A DNA stretch of 45,208 nt from Mucidula mucida. Its lineage: Eukaryota; Basidiomycota; Agaricomycetes; Agaricales; Physalacriaceae. This document shows, in pieces, positions 43,889 to 45,208 of this stretch; positions within the stretch are counted from its first letter, which is position 1, and every line of letters starts with the position of its first letter. The stretch spans positions 1-45,208 of the forward strand of contig JADNYV010000279.1 of NCBI GenBank assembly GCA_015501055.1, read 5' to 3'. A model generated the notes under the pieces. That model made no database searches and had not been told where the DNA came from. It saw nothing but the letters and a program-made list of their open reading frames with translations. The translations under genes were made by a program, and so were the position numbers.

Positions 43889-44118
43889 CTATTCAGGTGT
43901 CTCGTCTACCTTCTCCGTCTCCGCCACAACTGGCAGCGGATGCTTCCTGGGACGTCCTCTTTTCCTCTTCGGCAGAGGGTTACCGTGCTCATCAAGCGGG
44001 ATCGGTTTGACCTTTTTCTCTCTTCGCGGCCGTTGGACAGGTGGCGCAGGAGCTTCAGCATCGTCGATGTCCTTCTTTGATTTTCTTTTCTTGCGCGGCG
44101 AAGGATCAGCGTTTCCTG
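43889..44118 (-). other. Possible AT-hook tail of the TFIIIC-like gene, in another frame
   Basis: A minus-strand frame with basic SPRKKRKSKKD and an AT-hook-like PKRKRGRPRKHPLP, no ATG. The composition is clearly protein-like and it directly follows the preceding exon, so it is most likely the C-terminus after a phase change near 44120-44150. Confidence 0.5.
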
Positions 44119-44707
44119 TCAGGCAATCCACTGCCTCTTTAGGTCGTACTGCGGTACTATTGGCTCTGGCTCGGCAGATGCATCGTCTTTGGGATACAGA
44201 TGTACGTCGTTGAAGGAGACGCGTTGTTCACAGCTGGTGAGATACCTGAGGGTGCCCTTCCGCCGACTGGAAGTATCTAGAACTAACAGCAGGTTTATAT
44301 AAGAGCTGGAAATTTGAGGGAGCCAGGTTAAATACCTTTGGTGTCGTTCATCTCGAGCTTTGTGGAATCCTCGACACCTTTGATACCCGTTACTTTGTTG
44401 GAAGCCTCCACAAAAATGAGTTCAGAGCCCATCATACTACAATGAGCGCCCTTCAAGATAATGCCGGACAACTGCAAAAACGGGTTTGGCGTATCCAAAC
44501 CCTAGGCAAAGTCAGGTCAAGAATACGTATTACGATGGACGTGCTTACCATTAGGCGATAAGCCTTCGAACTCGGAATTAGAGACGCGTCGACATCTACC
44601 AAGTCAAGCGTCACATAAACTACTTCCTCCTCCTCATCGTATTCGTCATCTGGTCCAAAGGTCTCAACCTGAGTGTACCCAGGACACAGGCACTCTGGTC
44701 GGTTCAT
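44119..44707 (-). CDS. TFIIIC subunit 6 (tau55/TFC7)-like protein
   Basis: Exons 44707-44549, 44501-44336 and 44276-44119, introns of 47 and 59 bp, GT-AG, phases consistent, 160 residues. Key segments: acidic DEYDEEEEVVYVTLDL, then the core LQLSGIILKGAHCSMMGSEL followed by IFVEA, then VSFNDVHLYPK. This matches the small beta-barrel TFIIIC subunit, which pairs with tau95 to hold the A-box side of tRNA genes for RNA polymerase III. The given frame stops at 44119. The adjoining frame 44131-43889 continues with a basic KKRKSKKD stretch and an AT-hook-like KRKRGRPRK tail, so a one-base frameshift or unseen splice may hide an ~80-residue C-terminal extension. Confidence 0.7.
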
Positions 44708-45023
44708 GACTGTTGGTCGGAAGGAACGACTGTGGCAGTGCTGGGCAGCGCTGTCAGAACCCCAACGCGGAAACGAAGGCATGGAAGAAGCGCACAAGAT
44801 CGCCGGTCATGGACACGTCGATAAGATGGAAGTGATCCAAGGCCTGACCAACAAGAAACTTTGTGCAAGAGACAAGAGCATTCACCAAGTCGATTTGAAT
44901 AACCACCAAACAATGACATGGCGAAAGCAGGCATGAGTTAATGGCCGGTATATAGTAACAAGAGAATTTTCGAAACACGTACTATTTCGATGATTTCGAC
45001 TCAGGCGAAGTTGCCCAACTGGT

Positions 45024-45154
45024 TCAAGACAGGGCGCGATAGACGAGAGCATTCGGCAAGTTGAAGCCTTCCTTCTCGTGAGCAATGGCTGGGAGAAAAC
45101 TATTCGTGATCTCTGTCTCGCGCTGACGAAGAAACAGGGATGCGTACGGTTTCT
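45024..45154 (-). CDS. Last exon of a gene running off the right edge
   Basis: After a pyrimidine-rich TTTTTTTTAG acceptor (minus strand, near 45155), a frame reads PYASLFLRQRETEITN followed by SFLPAIAHEKEGFNLPNALVYRALS, then TGA at 45026-45024. The acceptor tract and codon-like composition favour a true terminal exon; its upstream exons lie beyond 45208. I do not recognise the family. The plus-strand frame across the same bases is a weaker alternative. Confidence 0.4.
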
Positions 45155-45208
45155 AAAAAAAACCATCTACAAGCCAGTCGAAGAAAAAAGATGCCTTAGT
45201 CAGGGCAA

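Overview
The window looks like nuclear DNA of a mushroom-forming basidiomycete (Agaricomycetes). Genes are cut by many 42-80 bp GT-AG introns, and several encoded families are typical of that group: F-box/LRR proteins, fused P-loop/HAD/UPRT proteins, Crinkler-like P-loop NTPases, hAT transposases and chromodomain Ty3/Gypsy elements. All functional calls are from reading the sequence; no search was run.

Layout. (1) 1-5851: a decayed minus-strand Ty3/Gypsy element (family 1) with gag, protease and reverse transcriptase (RT). It is cut between protease and RT by a ~1.7 kb insertion whose two ends are arrays of palindromic GAGTAYTC/ACTCGAGT units. (2) 5852-13165: a second retroelement block bounded by inverted ~528 bp LTRs. 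Its pol is a chimera: minus-strand family-2 sequence (LTR, gag, protease, RT, RNase H) fuses in frame near 8745 to the 3' half of an unrelated family-3 pol, which carries RT thumb, RNase H, integrase and chromodomain. (3) 13166-14551: a broken hAT transposon. (4) 14560-22995: a cluster of duplicated Crinkler/RHS-like (CR) modules. It holds a PD-(D/E)XK-like protein (one full-length, one fragment), a protein-kinase-like protein (one full-length, one broken copy) and a P-loop NTPase (one long frameshifted copy, two fragments). (5) 23826-30650: a family-2 chromovirus on the plus strand with both LTRs nearly identical but pol frameshifted, preceded by a truncated LTR. (6) 30651-33898: a remnant of a transposon-type gene and mostly gene-poor sequence with a perfect 21-bp hairpin. 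(7) 33899-45208: ordinary host genes, namely a divergent PRP43-like DEAH helicase (9 exons), a frameshifted F-box protein, a P-loop/HAD/UPRT fusion protein, a small conserved protein, a type-5 peroxiredoxin (5 exons), a TFIIIC subunit-6-like protein and a gene running off the right edge.

How parts work together. The family-2 element shows a complete fungal chromovirus logic in cis: a TATA box, a transcript start whose first 11-12 nt are complementary to the primer-binding site (self-priming), a slippery heptamer plus stem-loop for -1 gag-pol frameshifting, a chromodomain integrase and a polypurine tract. The CR cluster is the most interesting accessory region: nuclease-like, kinase-like and NTPase modules sit side by side, duplicated in tandem, with key catalytic residues missing in several copies. 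The host block from 33.9 kb on is syntactically intact and probably the stable chromosome flank.
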